A DNA stretch of 64,000 bases from Neospora caninum Liverpool (taxonomy: Eukaryota > Apicomplexa > Conoidasida > Eucoccidiorida > Sarcocystidae), in contig NC_018393.1 in the NCBI RefSeq assembly GCF_000208865.1, positions 2,870,714-2,934,713 of the forward strand, given 5' to 3'. The notes under the pieces were generated by a model. The model saw nothing but the letters and a program-made list of their open reading frames with translations. It had not been told where the DNA came from and searched no databases. Both the position numbers and the translations under genes were made by a program. Positions 34,701 to 45,963 of this stretch are shown piece after piece; position 1 is the first letter of the stretch, and every line of letters starts with the position of its first letter.

Positions 34701-37114
34701 GAGGAACGTCTCCTCGTCGATGCGTGTTTTTCTTCGTTCTTCTCTCGTGGAGGCCTTTCTCTTCTTTGCAACGAAGGCTCCCCTCTGTAGTGCCGGGCGT
34801 TCCTCGGGACACGTGGTTTTCTCCCCGGGTCTTTTCGTTTGTTCGACGAGGTGTGCGCCATGCGTTTTCAAAGGGGGCCATTTCGGGCTGCTTCCCGTCG
34901 GAGGCGAGAGGCCCGAAGATGTCACGCTTCCGTTCCGCAGTGGAGCTGTCCCTTCGCGTTTCTGTTTCGCGGTATCCGTCTGGCTAGCCGCCGCCTGGCC
35001 GCCTCGTGAAAAACTCGCGTGTCTGTGCAGAGGTCGCGAACGCGTTCTCTCCTGTCCTGCGCGTGTTCGCGTTTGTGCCTGCAGGTGATTTGCCAATGGG
35101 GCTTCGACGACGAAGCGAACCACTTGCTGCTCCACGAGAACATCCCCGCCGTCCGCTGGGTCGGAGGCGTCGAGTTGGAACTCATTGCTCTCGCCACGCA
35201 AGGCCGCATTGTCCCTCGATGGGAAGAGCTGACAGAGGCGAAACTCGGCCACGCTGGCGTCGTCCGGGAGATTGCCAGCGGCACCATGGGAGACAAAATG
35301 ATCGTCATTGAAGGTAACGCCTGCGCTCCACAAATTCGCCAGTGTTCTTTATCTCTCCCCCCCGAAGAGGGCTTTTGTCTCCTTTCGTGCTCCCCGTTTT
35401 GCCTCAGCTCCCAAAAGTCCCCGCAGCGCGCGTCTGAACATACTCCCGCGCAACATGCGTTTTTTTACGTGCGTGTGTCGGCATGATCCCACGTGCAAAT
35501 CTGTACGCCTGCGTCTGGGACACGAGATCGGATCGGGGGGCGCCCTGCGTTTCTTCAGTCTGTTCTATTTTTGGAGGGAGAAGAACGCGCTAGACAGGAA
35601 CACACAACTGTGGCAGGGATGAGGAGTGCAGGGGTCGCGGCGCTCTGCACTGGAGGTGCGCGGGCTGTGTGGGTCGGTCCGTGCCTGTCGCGACATGCTG
35701 AGGTTTTTCGAATGCCCCCAGCCGGCACTCCCTGCGCTGTCTTTTTCGTCGCTGTGCGATTCTCAGAGTGCAAGAACAGCAAAGCCGTGACAGTCGTGGT
35801 GTACGGCGGGAACCAGATGGTGGTGGCCGAGGCCGAGCGGTCGATGCACGATGCCCTCTGCGTGGTCCGGAACTTGATTCGAGACCCGCGCGTCGTCGGA
35901 GGCGGCGGCTCGGCCGAACTGGCCGCGGCCATTGCAGTGGAAAACGCAGCCGACAAAATCCCAGGCGTCGAGCAGTACGCCGTTCGCGCCTTCGCCGACG
36001 CCCTCACCGGCGTCGTCGAGGCCCTCGCAGAGAACTGCGGCCTCTCCGCCATCGAGGAAGTCCAGCGCGTCAAAGTCAGACAGAGGACCGAGAACTACCC
36101 GTACTTTGGTCTCGACTGCATGCAAAAGGTACACGAGAAAACGCGACTGAGAGACCGCGCGCAAAAACAGGCAAAGCGAGTCCTCTCAAAAACGCCTGCT
36201 CGGCGACACAAAGTCCACATAAACCTAGGGCGCCTTTTCGAGGCCCAAGCGCGGCGGCTGTCCTCGGGAAGGATTTTTGTGCTCGTAGTAACGACTCCGT
36301 CTCTTTACCCACTTGCAAATATAAACTACCATACACTATCTAATACACTATACACATTCAAATGGGCGCGTGGAAGGAGTCTGGAACACACCGCTCGCCA
36401 CGTCGAAAAAGGGGACACACGGATTTTAGATCGGTTGATACAGAAAACAGGAAACATTTTAACTCGTTGCCCTAACGCTCTCAAGTTAGGGTCACGCAGG
36501 AAACAAAGAGATGCAGGCTAGCAGGCACAGAACGAGCTCTCCTGTGCCGGAGACGGCCGCGTGCATGCGCCGGCTCGGGACTTCAAACGGCCGTTTGAGA
36601 GAGTCAGGTGTCTCCATGCTCTGGTGAGTTTTTTTGCTGGAACCCGCGCCTCTCGTACACATCTGTTTTCTCTCTGTTGTCGTGTCGCTCGCAGGGAACG
36701 GATGACATGCTGGGACAGAACGTCCTGGAAACCTTCTCGTCAAAGTCCAATCAAATCATGCTCGCGACTCAAGTGAGGCACATACGCATCAACCCACATA
36801 TATGTATATGTATACGTGGTTCTTTTGGTCCCAAGTCCTTGAGGTTTCTCTGCATGCAGAAAGGTTTGTCAGGTTCTGGCGTATTCCCTCTGCTGTTCCA
36901 AAGCGTCTTCGTCTGCACATGATTCTCTCCGTGTGTGTATATATATATATATATGTCGATGTGTGGTTTCGAGTCCGTGGACAGTTTCGAGAGGCGTGTG
37001 GTGTTTCGTTTCTGGGGAATGGTCATTTGTCGGCTGTCTGTATTGGGCATCCTTCAGGTCGTGAAAATGATTTTGAAGATCGACGACGTCATCGCCCCGA
37101 ACGACTATCAGTAG
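31730..37114 (+). CDS. CCT5: T-complex protein 1 subunit epsilon (CCT5)
   Basis: One of eight paralogous subunits of the cytosolic TRiC/CCT chaperonin, which folds actin, tubulin and other proteins with ATP. Exons are 31730-31963, 32701-32948, 33257-33392, 34076-34342, 35085-35313, 35767-36128, 36695-36772 and 37058-37114, giving 1611 nt (536 residues; human CCT5 has 541). Group II chaperonin signatures are intact: [27 protein letters not shown] (catalytic Asp near residue 99) and GGGGSAE. The epsilon assignment rests on subunit-typical stretches such as [44 protein letters not shown] and the C-terminal [15 protein letters not shown]. The ATG lies immediately after a CAG, so a 5'-UTR intron may end there. 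All junctions preserve frame. I see no damage. Confidence 0.97.
36931..36954. repeat. Short (TG)/(TA) tract in CCT5 intron 7
   Basis: A TG run passing into a TA run within the last CCT5 intron. It is simple-sequence DNA with no coding role. Confidence 0.85.
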
Positions 37115-40100
37115 CGAGGGACGCCGACGGCAGAACGACCGGTTTGCTGGCCGTCTTTGGCTGCGCGAGGTGCTGAGAAGGGGCGGTCAGCGGGCCGGTC
37201 TCCCGGCGAAAAGCGGAGAAGGCGTTGCTTCTCGCGTCTAAAAAAGAAGACAAAAAGGCGTCTGAACGAGCGACTTGCTCCCCTGCTGTGCATGCAGAGT
37301 CATACGGAAAGCGGCAAGGGCGTCGGGCGACTGGCAAGCAGCGATAAGCAGGAGTCACGCGAGAAGACGCCGCCAAAGTTTTAACGGAACGTTTTCTTTG
37401 AATCCGCGGACAATGCCGAGAAGGCTAAGGGTGGCTGTCCGCTAGGTAAAGGACCGGGAGTTGGACGGAAACGCTGTATGCTCGATGCTGAAAGCGGCGA
37501 GCATACAGGCGAAGGGGACCTAGTCCCGCGTTTTCCGGTGATGTTTCCGTGAGGACGATGCTCGCGAGCTCTACTTGTGCAGCCAGGGAGGGGTTCCTTA
37601 CTACCGGCAAAAAAACTTTGACGGCCGTGGGAGGCGTTCGAACGCGTGGAGTCCTGTATAGGCCGTGCGAAAGATGCGTGGCGAACGGTTAGAATCTCCA
37701 AGGAATGTCCAACAGGAAGGAGTGTGTGGGTTTTTCATTCTTTTTTTCCGCATTTTCTTGACTGCTCGTGTGTCAATCTGGAGCCGTGTTTCTTTCCCGT
37801 TCGATCGACGGTGCCCCAGTCCTGTGGCGACTCTTGGTTCGCTTCGAATCTGCTGGGTAGAAACTGATCTTACCCCGTAGCGCGCCGCTGCATGCACACG
37901 CCGCGAAGCTGGTCCCCGTGCGCGTGTAGCGGCGGAGAACAGCTGTCCCCTCCAGGGAGACGCACTCGGCGTCTGGAGCTAAACTCGGTGGCCCTTCAGC
38001 GCATGCAACGCAGACTCACGGTCTGCATGCACGTTCCTCTTCGCGCGCACTCCACAGGCCTTCTTCAGTGGCCGTCGGCGGCGCAAGGACACGCCCGCAC
38101 TAGGTCCCGCAGTCCTCTGTGCCGAGGCGGCGTGCGTTTTTTGTGCGGCAACTGGGAACTGCGGACCTCTCCAGGATGGTCCCAAGCTGCCAGACAAGCC
38201 ACTAGAAAACAGGAATCCTGTATGTGGCGTAGAAAACCCGCCTGTGGATGTGGTCCGCCCGCACAAAGAGACGTCTTCGTCGAACCGTTCTAGAACGCGT
38301 AAAGGATACACAGCGGAAAGTTCCGCCTCCCCTGCGCCCACCGCTGGACAGCAAGTGAATACCGGATTTCCCTTCTCTCTGAAATGTTTCGTGCTCGCCT
38401 CGCCTTCTGCAGTTGCAGTCCGTTCGGGCCACTCAGTGACATGCGAGCTGACGAGACTGTGCAGAAAGGCAGATGTCCAGACACTCCCGAGAACCGCGAA
38501 AACCCGACGATCGCTGTGTTTTGTGGCGCAGGGTTGCCGTTTTGTCTTTGCGAAAGGAGGATCGAGTTTTCTACGCTTCTGGGCGGTCTTTGCTGTAGAC
38601 AGGGAAGCGTTTCTCAAAGCGTTTTTTTCTGTCGCAGTGCATACTTCTCTAGAGCGGACCGCCCGGTTTTTTCTGACGCTTCGAGATCCAAACGCCTACG
38701 CGCAACCTGGGCACTCCAATAAGGACTGGTTTTTGATGGTGTTAAATCCAGAGGTCTGTCTGCACGCCCTTCACGTTTTGCAGATCGGAGACACGCGCGT
38801 CCTCTGCGTGTTCAAGTCAAGGAGTCCTTTGTTTTTACAGCTTGTGTCGCAACCCGTAAGGGGGAACGCACTGGATCGCGGCGAAGCTGCGGCAAGGCGC
38901 CGTGCGGCCTTCCGAGCTTCCTCCACCCTCACTCACTGGAGTTTTTTGGCGTGGTTTAGTTCAAAAGGCTGTCTCCAACATCCGAGGGCCGCATATACTG
39001 CTAGAAAAAAGGAAGAGACTCACCATGTGGACCAACACGGGCTGCAACCGGACGCTCCGAGTCTGGCGCAACCTGCAGAGAAAGCCGAGTTTTCCGAACC
39101 CTCGCGTCCCAATTCTGAGTCAGCAAGAAGCGATTTCTCTTTATTGAACGATTGCTGAACGTTTCAGAGCGCCAAAGTACCCTTCTGGCCCGCACGGGTT
39201 TCCCCGGCCGAGCAATCGTGATGCATGCATGCGGAAAAAAAACCATCCACAGCGTTCCGGGAGTCCTCGACGACGCTTTTCTCTTGGTACAGACAGCGAG
39301 AGATACAGAATGGTCAAGGGAAGCGTCTACAGCTCGGTTTTGTTTCGTCTTTCTTCTCCTCTCTGTATCGTTCCCTTCTGGCCCACGCTTCCCCTCGGGT
39401 CTGTCGATCTCGCCGTCTCCGTCTCTCCCTCGTTGTCTCTGTCGCGCGCGCCCCGCTGTCTCTTGCCCATCTTCCCATCTGCGTTTCTTTTCTCACATCG
39501 CTCTCTGTTATTCCTGCTCTGTTTCAGCCTGCTCTTTCCAACTCTCTTGCATCTTCTCATCCATTTCTTCCTTCTCCCCTCGAAGGCTCCTCGCTCGCGT
39601 GGAATCTTCCCCGTTCTCTCGCATCGTCTTTCGCGACTTTCCTCGATCTTGGCAACACCCTACCCTCTCGCTCCGTTTCTGAAGCCTCTTCTTCCGCTTT
39701 ATTTACTCCTTTCGCCCCTTTTCGCCAATGCCTCTCCTCTCTCTTGTCCCATCGTTTTCGTTTCCCCAGGAGTCGAATTTTAAAAGCGATATTTTTCTTT
39801 TTCAATAGGTACTAACTCTTTTTTCCACAATCTACTGCAAAACCAGGCTAGCCTTCGCTTCTCCGCCGTGCTTCTTCCTCCCCACGACGTCGCCGGTCTC
39901 CCAAGAGAAGGCCTGCATACGACAACAACAGACAACAGGACCGCTCCTCTGTCGCCGAGTGTCTCTCCGACGAACGGGATTGTTCGCTCGCAATCGAGCT
40001 TCTCTCTGTCTCGGCGCGCATGCATCGCTTGTCGGCCACTGCAGCCTTTTTTTTGTCGACATCCAGCGACTTTCCAACTAGCTCCCGTTCGCGAAAGGCG

Positions 40101-40211
40101 CCTCTGGCGAGCGAAGGCAACTTCCCTGCCATCTTTTCTGTCCCCGTTTGGATTTCCTGGGGAGCTCTGTCTCGTTCCCTTGCCGCACGCCGCCGGCATT
40201 AGGAGACAGCC
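37115..40211. other. Intergenic region CCT5 to methyltransferase
   Basis: A plus-strand frame at 38244-39158 stays open for 304 codons but starts on GTG, has no early ATG and shows no domain. An overlapping minus frame (38617-37979, 212 codons) is equally featureless, so I call neither. From about 39340 to 39780 the plus strand is very pyrimidine-rich (CTCT/TTCC), as seen upstream of other genes here. That part likely belongs to the methyltransferase promoter or 5'-UTR. Confidence 0.5.
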
Positions 40212-43200
40212 ATGGTGTCATCCGCAGGAGACGCGGGGGCGAGTGAGCCTGCCGTGGAACGAGGCGACGGTGAGCGAAGGAAGCAAGAGCGCTCAGAAAA
40301 AAGTGTCTCTGACCTCGCCGCGAACATGATTGTCGACGTCCTGCCGGAAGCGAACTTCTACGATTCGGACATCGGTAGGTTTTGCCCCAAACACAGCCCG
40401 CAACGCCGTGCTACCGTGATCGAGAGAGACAAAAGGATGAAGCAAAGACGCCTCTCACCTCCTCCCGGTGGGCGTTTGGAGTCCTGTACGGACGCTTAAT
40501 CTCTTGTCTTCGCGTCGAAGGGTTGTCAAGCGTGCGAGTTCCCCTGGAGCGAATAAATTCTGGCCGTCGATTACGCGTTGGTCTTTCTTTTTCAGCTACG
40601 GTGTCTCGTCTCTCCTTTCGTGTTTTCGTCATCCTTTTCAAGCTTCCCCACCTTCGTCTCAGACTGGGTTGTGCGTCCTGTTCGATCCCAAGGTACAGGC
40701 GCGCCAGGAGAGCCTTTGCGCTGCCTTCTCGTTTCTCTGGAAAAACATACTCTCCGCTTTGCCTGGCTTGAGTGCGGCTTCTCCTTCGCTGTGACTGTCC
40801 TTCCATGATTTTCTCCGCTCTGCCTTCGCCTTCTTGGTGCATCGGCTCCTTCGTCCACCGTTGCCAGTGTACCTGCTTTCCTGCGAAAATCTCGAATTCG
40901 GGGTGGCGAAGCACTCTGCTTTGTTTCTTGTTTATGGCTCTCTATCGGCGTGTGACGTTGTCCGTCTGCTGTGACGTCTGTCTGGCTTCTTCGTCTGTCC
41001 CTCTTTTATCGGTCTCGCATATATTCCCGTGGCTCTTGTTTCTGCTGATAATGTGGCACTAACAACACACGGGGTCGAGCTAGGACTGTCTGTTCTTGGT
41101 GCCCGCTTCCTCCGCAGTCTCGTCATTCACTCTGACGCCTGAAGAAGTGAAAGAGGCGCACACCCTTGTGGAGGCGAACGACCAGCTTCTGCCCCAGTTC
41201 ACCCTAGGTAGGTCCCGTGTCTTGGGAGGTCCAGTCCCTTTTCTTGCTCTCTCCCTTCTCCCCTCTCCTGCCGTCTCTGTGTCCCCCGAGAGCTCTCCTG
41301 GTGTCCTGGCGATGTTTCCGTTCGTCGCTGTATCCTTGCTTGTGTCTTGTCGTCTTCTGGGGCTCTCCTTCCTCTCTGGGTTCTGCGCCGCTTGCTGTCG
41401 CATCTCTCTGATTCATCGCGTTTTTGCCTCCTTTCCCACGTCACCCCCGTTGGTCCTTCTCTTTCTCGCCGACTCTCTTTCCTCGGCGATCTGCCTCCTT
41501 CGCAGCGCCATCTCCTTTTTCTGTTCCTCTGGCGAGCTTCTTCGCGGTCGCGTCGTCTCGCACAGCGTGTGCGTTCGCTTCACTCGTTCCGTGTCTCCGC
41601 GTTCTTTCCCACTGGGCGTTCTCAATGTCTGAGTGCGGCTGTCAGCTCTTTCTGGGGTCTCCAGCGAAACAAACACCTTTCCCGCATCCCTGGTTTGTTC
41701 GCAATTCTTCTCTTCCTCTTTGTGCTTCGCAGAAAAGCTGGAGCGCGACGCCGTGAGAAACTGGGACGTCTTCTACAAGGTTCGTGCACGCAGAGAAGCT
41801 GGGCAGAAAGTGGATGAGGATCCGGCGAGACGCTGGAAGACCTGGAGACTTCGTTCCCGTTTTCTCTCTCTCTCTTTTCTTCTGGGCTGCCTTCCGGCTC
41901 CCAGTTCTCGCTACTGTCGCTCTCTGGTGTGCGTGTCACACGCTCTTGGTGTGTCCGGGTCTCTTTTGACCGTTCTCTTTCTCGCTATTCCGTCCTCATC
42001 CAGTTCGAGAGCCGAAGCCGCCCAGTGAACAGAACACTTGTCGTTCTCTGGCTTCTCGCCAGCTGCTGGCGTGGAGCAAAACACACACTGGGAGGGCGGT
42101 GGATTTCCCGGCTTTCCTCACTCCTAGTCTGGTCTCGCGTTCCCTTCTTTCGTCTCGGCCCTGTCGCTCCTTGGTTGGATCCTCGACACCTGAAATGCGT
42201 CAGTGACTGGAGAAACGCACAGGGGGCACGGCCTTCTCGATCTGCTCAAAAGTGTACTGCGTTGCGTTTGGTCCTGTGCAGCACAACCAAGACAACTTCT
42301 TCAAGGATCGGCTGTGGATAAAGAAGGAATTCCCCGAGTTTGCCTTCTCGGGTCCTGACCCTGCAAACGGAGCAGGGAAAGACGCAGAGCCGCCCCTTCT
42401 CGTTGACGTCGGCTGCGGCGTAGGCAACGCCCTCGTGCCGATTCTCAGGAGTGAGCGCGGAAGGTCGTGGTGCATCTGTGGCAGCCGAAAACGCACAGGC
42501 GGCGTTCCATCTATATATGCATATATGTACATGTATAAGCGTATTTGGGACGTGCATGTCGTTCCAGAGGAGTATGGAGCCGTGTGTCGCCGAGTGTATG
42601 CTCGTGTTTCGTGAAGAAAGAAGCCATGCCGAAAGGGGCTTCTCAAGACCGTGGGCTTTAAAGAGGCTGCGGCCCCCAGAGCGCTTCGTTTCTGGCATCG
42701 CTCGTCCTCGGGGGAGGCGATTCAAACGCGAGAGAGAGTCTGGTCTTTTTTCTCACCCTTGCGGCTCGTCGCGTTGCCTTCGTCTTAGTCTTTTTTCGGT
42801 TGAGCATTCTCCGGCTTTTGGCGCGAAAATCTTCTTGGATTGCGGTGGACGGTTTTTCTCGCCGAAGCGGTGAGTGTCTCGAGCTGTGTGTGACGTCTCC
42901 TTTTATGTCAGGCTTTCCGCACCTCCACGCCGTCGCCTTTGACTGCTCGAAGCGCGCCGTGCAGCTCTTGAAGGTAAGAACCCTTACCTCGAGAGCGCAG
43001 GCGACTCCGGTCGTTCTAGTGGAACGTCGAAACGACGAAAACCGTTCGTGCCTTCGCGTGTAACCGTAGGACGACCGGAAATGGCCCAGGAGTTGTCGAC
43101 ACGCAAAAGTGGCCGGCCCTTACCCGAAAGAGGAGAGGCGCGAGACAAAGAAACCCGGGGGAAGCAAACGGCAGCTCGTGTCTCGGGAGGGTGCCTTCCC

Positions 43201-45963
43201 GCTCCCAGAGTCTCCCATCTCGCACGGTGGCTTTCATACAACGTGCAAGTTGCAGGTGTTGCAGTTGGTCAGTGGTACGCGAATCGCGGAAGCGGGTCTT
43301 CGCTCGTTACGCGTGTATCAGCTTGTTGACGCTTCCGCGCGTCTCCTTGGGCCTTCCAAACGCTAGGGTTACCTTTAATACGCGACAGCATTCTGGAGTC
43401 ATCAGCTGGATCGCCGGCGGTGTACATCCCCGCAACTCGTAGTATATACTCCCCAAAAAAAGGTCGTTTGTATAAACCTCGGAATCCCATGTATCAGTGT
43501 AATGGGGAGGAGTCTGGCTTCAGTTGTTATCTGATTGGCAGTGCATGTCCTGAGGACGTAAGAAAGAGGAGCGGTTAGCCGCCATTAGACGCAAGAGGTT
43601 TCGAAGTCTGGAGAAGCCCGCGTCAGTGGTGGCTTTCGTCCTCGACGTCGACCCGACTCGTTCTCTCCACGAGTCGGTTTGGATGTACGTCAGTTCCCGA
43701 GATAGCTGTGGGTGGTCCTTCTCAAGGTTTGTTTGCTGCGGCTGTTTTCCACGCATCAGGAGCGATGGGCTGCGCGAGTAGCGTCTCTTCCCCGTCGAGG
43801 GTGCCGTCGAGGCCAAGCAGAAAGCGAAGATGCCTCCACGGCTTCTCCCTCTACACCGTCTCGTGCCTGTCGATCTTCTGCCGCCTCTTCCTCGCCTGCG
43901 TCTGTCTCGTCTTCCTCTGCCTCTCTTCCAACCCCTCATGTGTTGACTCCTCCAGCAGACTTCAAAAACCCGCTTTTCGATGAGTGCCTCGCGGAGTCTG
44001 CCGAGCCTAACGCGGCGCAGCCTCCCACAGGCGAGGTCCAGGATCTGGAGACAAGTCTTAGAGAAGACGGCAGAGAAAAGGAAGAAACCGAGCGCGAGCA
44101 AGAAGGCGAAAGCGACGAAGAGGAAGAAGATATCGAGAGCTGGGAGCTCAGGAAGGAAAGAGAAGCCAATAGGCTGCATCAAGTTATCACCCTGGACATT
44201 ACCGAGGTATACGGCTCACAGAACGGCGCTTGTCAAAGCCCGTTCGTTTTTGTACCTCTCTAACCCGTTGTTGCCTCGTCGCCCCTACGCCTTCTCCGTG
44301 CCTCGCACGGCTGTTCTTTGCATACCTCTGCCGCCTCTCCAGTGCTCGATTTTCGTCTCGCCTCTCTCTGTGTTTTGCTTCCCTCGCGTTCCGTCTTTCG
44401 CAGGGACGTTTGCCTCTCTCTCTCCTTATCTCCCTATCGTCCGTCCGGTGGCAGCTCTTCTCGAGTTTGTTCTAAGATTTCTGAACTTACGACAAACACA
44501 AGCTAGAGAAGAAGCAGGATGCAGTGCCGAATGCGGAACAGTCCATTTGAGTCACTCGCACAGCGCCTCGTGGTACTGGGAAATGGATCGCGGTATACAG
44601 TAACCATAGAGACATTGGTTATCTGTATCTCATGTGAATTGAAATGCACATGAATACGAAGAGGGAGGCGCCTTTTAGCTGTGCGGTTTCTTTGAATGTC
44701 TTTCAAGTCCTCGCACGTTCGCGGTAACTTTCCTTCCTTGCTGCCGCAGCAGGTGCCTGTCGCGGAACTCGAAAGGCCGTGTATCTGCCTCAGTTGCGCA
44801 TGCGTGTGTCGGCTCTTGGTCTTTCTCGCAGAACGACGTCCCGGCGTCGCTTGCGCCTCCTTCCTCGGCCGACTACCTTCTGCTTCTCTTTGTCCTCTCT
44901 GCTCTCCATCCGCGCCACCACGTCACTGTGGCCCGACGGTGCGCGTCGCTGTTGAAGCCGGGAGGCATTATCTTCTTCAGAGACTACGGGCGCTACGACT
45001 TGGCGCAGCTTCGATTTGCCAAGCGGGGCAGATCTAAGGTCGCAGAGAACGCCTACGCGAGACATGACGGCACCCTCGCGTGTTATTTCCTCACGGGTAC
45101 GAGAAAGAGGGGGGCACGGAGCACAGGGGGAAACAGGAACGGCGGGAAGTACGCAGAAAGCGTCGGGCACTGCAAACGGCCGTCAACTGTTGCGGTTTCA
45201 GGGTTGCGTCTCCTCTCAGCGTGGTGCACTTTTTCATGTGGACTCACACTCTTCCTTCTCGTCTCAAAAAATTGTGAGAAGGGAGTGGAGAGCAGCCACG
45301 GGTAGGTATCTCCGCATGTATTGTTCAAATGTGTTTATATATGATATGCCTGTCTTGGCATCCGAATGTACACAAATAGATGGCTGCAGCCGTCGACAGC
45401 TGAATGAGACGCGTTCGTGTCTACCAGTGTATCGGGTTACGTACTTGTGCCTTTGGGAACAAGGATGTGGCCACGATGTCCCTCCATTTGCTGCGTTGTC
45501 TCCGCAGACGAGCTTCGAGATCTCTTCTGTCGAGAGGCCGGCTTGGAAGAAGTCGAGAACAGGTAACGCGTCGCTTTCCGTTCCCGCCCGTGTGCACCCT
45601 CGGGGTTTCCTCGAGGACACTCGCACGGTGGGGATTTTCTGAAAAAAGTTGCTTTGGTCTCGTTTACGTCCTTGAACTGCGCGCCGCCGTTGCGCGGGGA
45701 GTCGGGCTTTCTCTGCCGCTGCCGTAGCCGGATCGTGGTCTACGGGTTTTTTCTTGTGAATCTTTTATGTCTGTAGAAAGCCTGCGGTTTTCACTGCGTT
45801 TTTCGCACTATTCGCTCGACTCTGTGTTAGAATGAGACTTGTTTTCCCCGTGGTGTGCTGTCATCCAAGGTACTGCCTCCGTGAGTTCACAAACAGAAAG
45901 ACCGAGGTGAAGATGCGACGCATTTGGATTCAAGCGAAGTTTCGACGCCCCCTCGAGCCGTAG
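40212..45963 (+). CDS. METTL2/6/8-family tRNA N3-methylcytidine methyltransferase
   Basis: A class I S-adenosylmethionine-dependent methyltransferase. The family makes 3-methylcytidine at position 32 of tRNA anticodon loops. Exons are 40212-40374, 41118-41207, 41733-41779, 42282-42450, 42912-42973, 43760-44206, 44832-45096, 45508-45562 and 45870-45963, giving 1392 nt (463 residues). Family landmarks in order: RNWDVFYKHNQDNFFKDR (residues ~93-110), the SAM motif I LLVDVGCGVGNALVPIL (~138), FDCSKRAVQLLK (~166), DYLLLLFVLSALHP, LLKPGGIIFFRDYGRYDLAQ, and the C-terminal KMRRIWIQAKFRRP. Exon 6 adds about 120 residues of Ser-rich then acidic sequence (EEEEDIESWE) between the second and fourth strands of the fold, where family members have a short loop. 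Which paralogue (METTL2, 6 or 8) cannot be settled. No mitochondrial presequence is apparent, so a cytosolic role is more likely. Confidence 0.92.

Noticed and set aside
38244..39158. Plus-strand 304-codon frame between CCT5 and the methyltransferase
   Set aside because: It lacks an initial ATG, has no domain, and is overlapped by an equally featureless minus-strand frame. Kept only as an unexplained open frame.
39225..39815. Overlapping plus-strand frames of 176-196 codons
   Set aside because: They come from a CT-rich tract, with Ser/Leu/Phe/Pro-only translations in all three frames, and are best read as the 5' flank of the methyltransferase.
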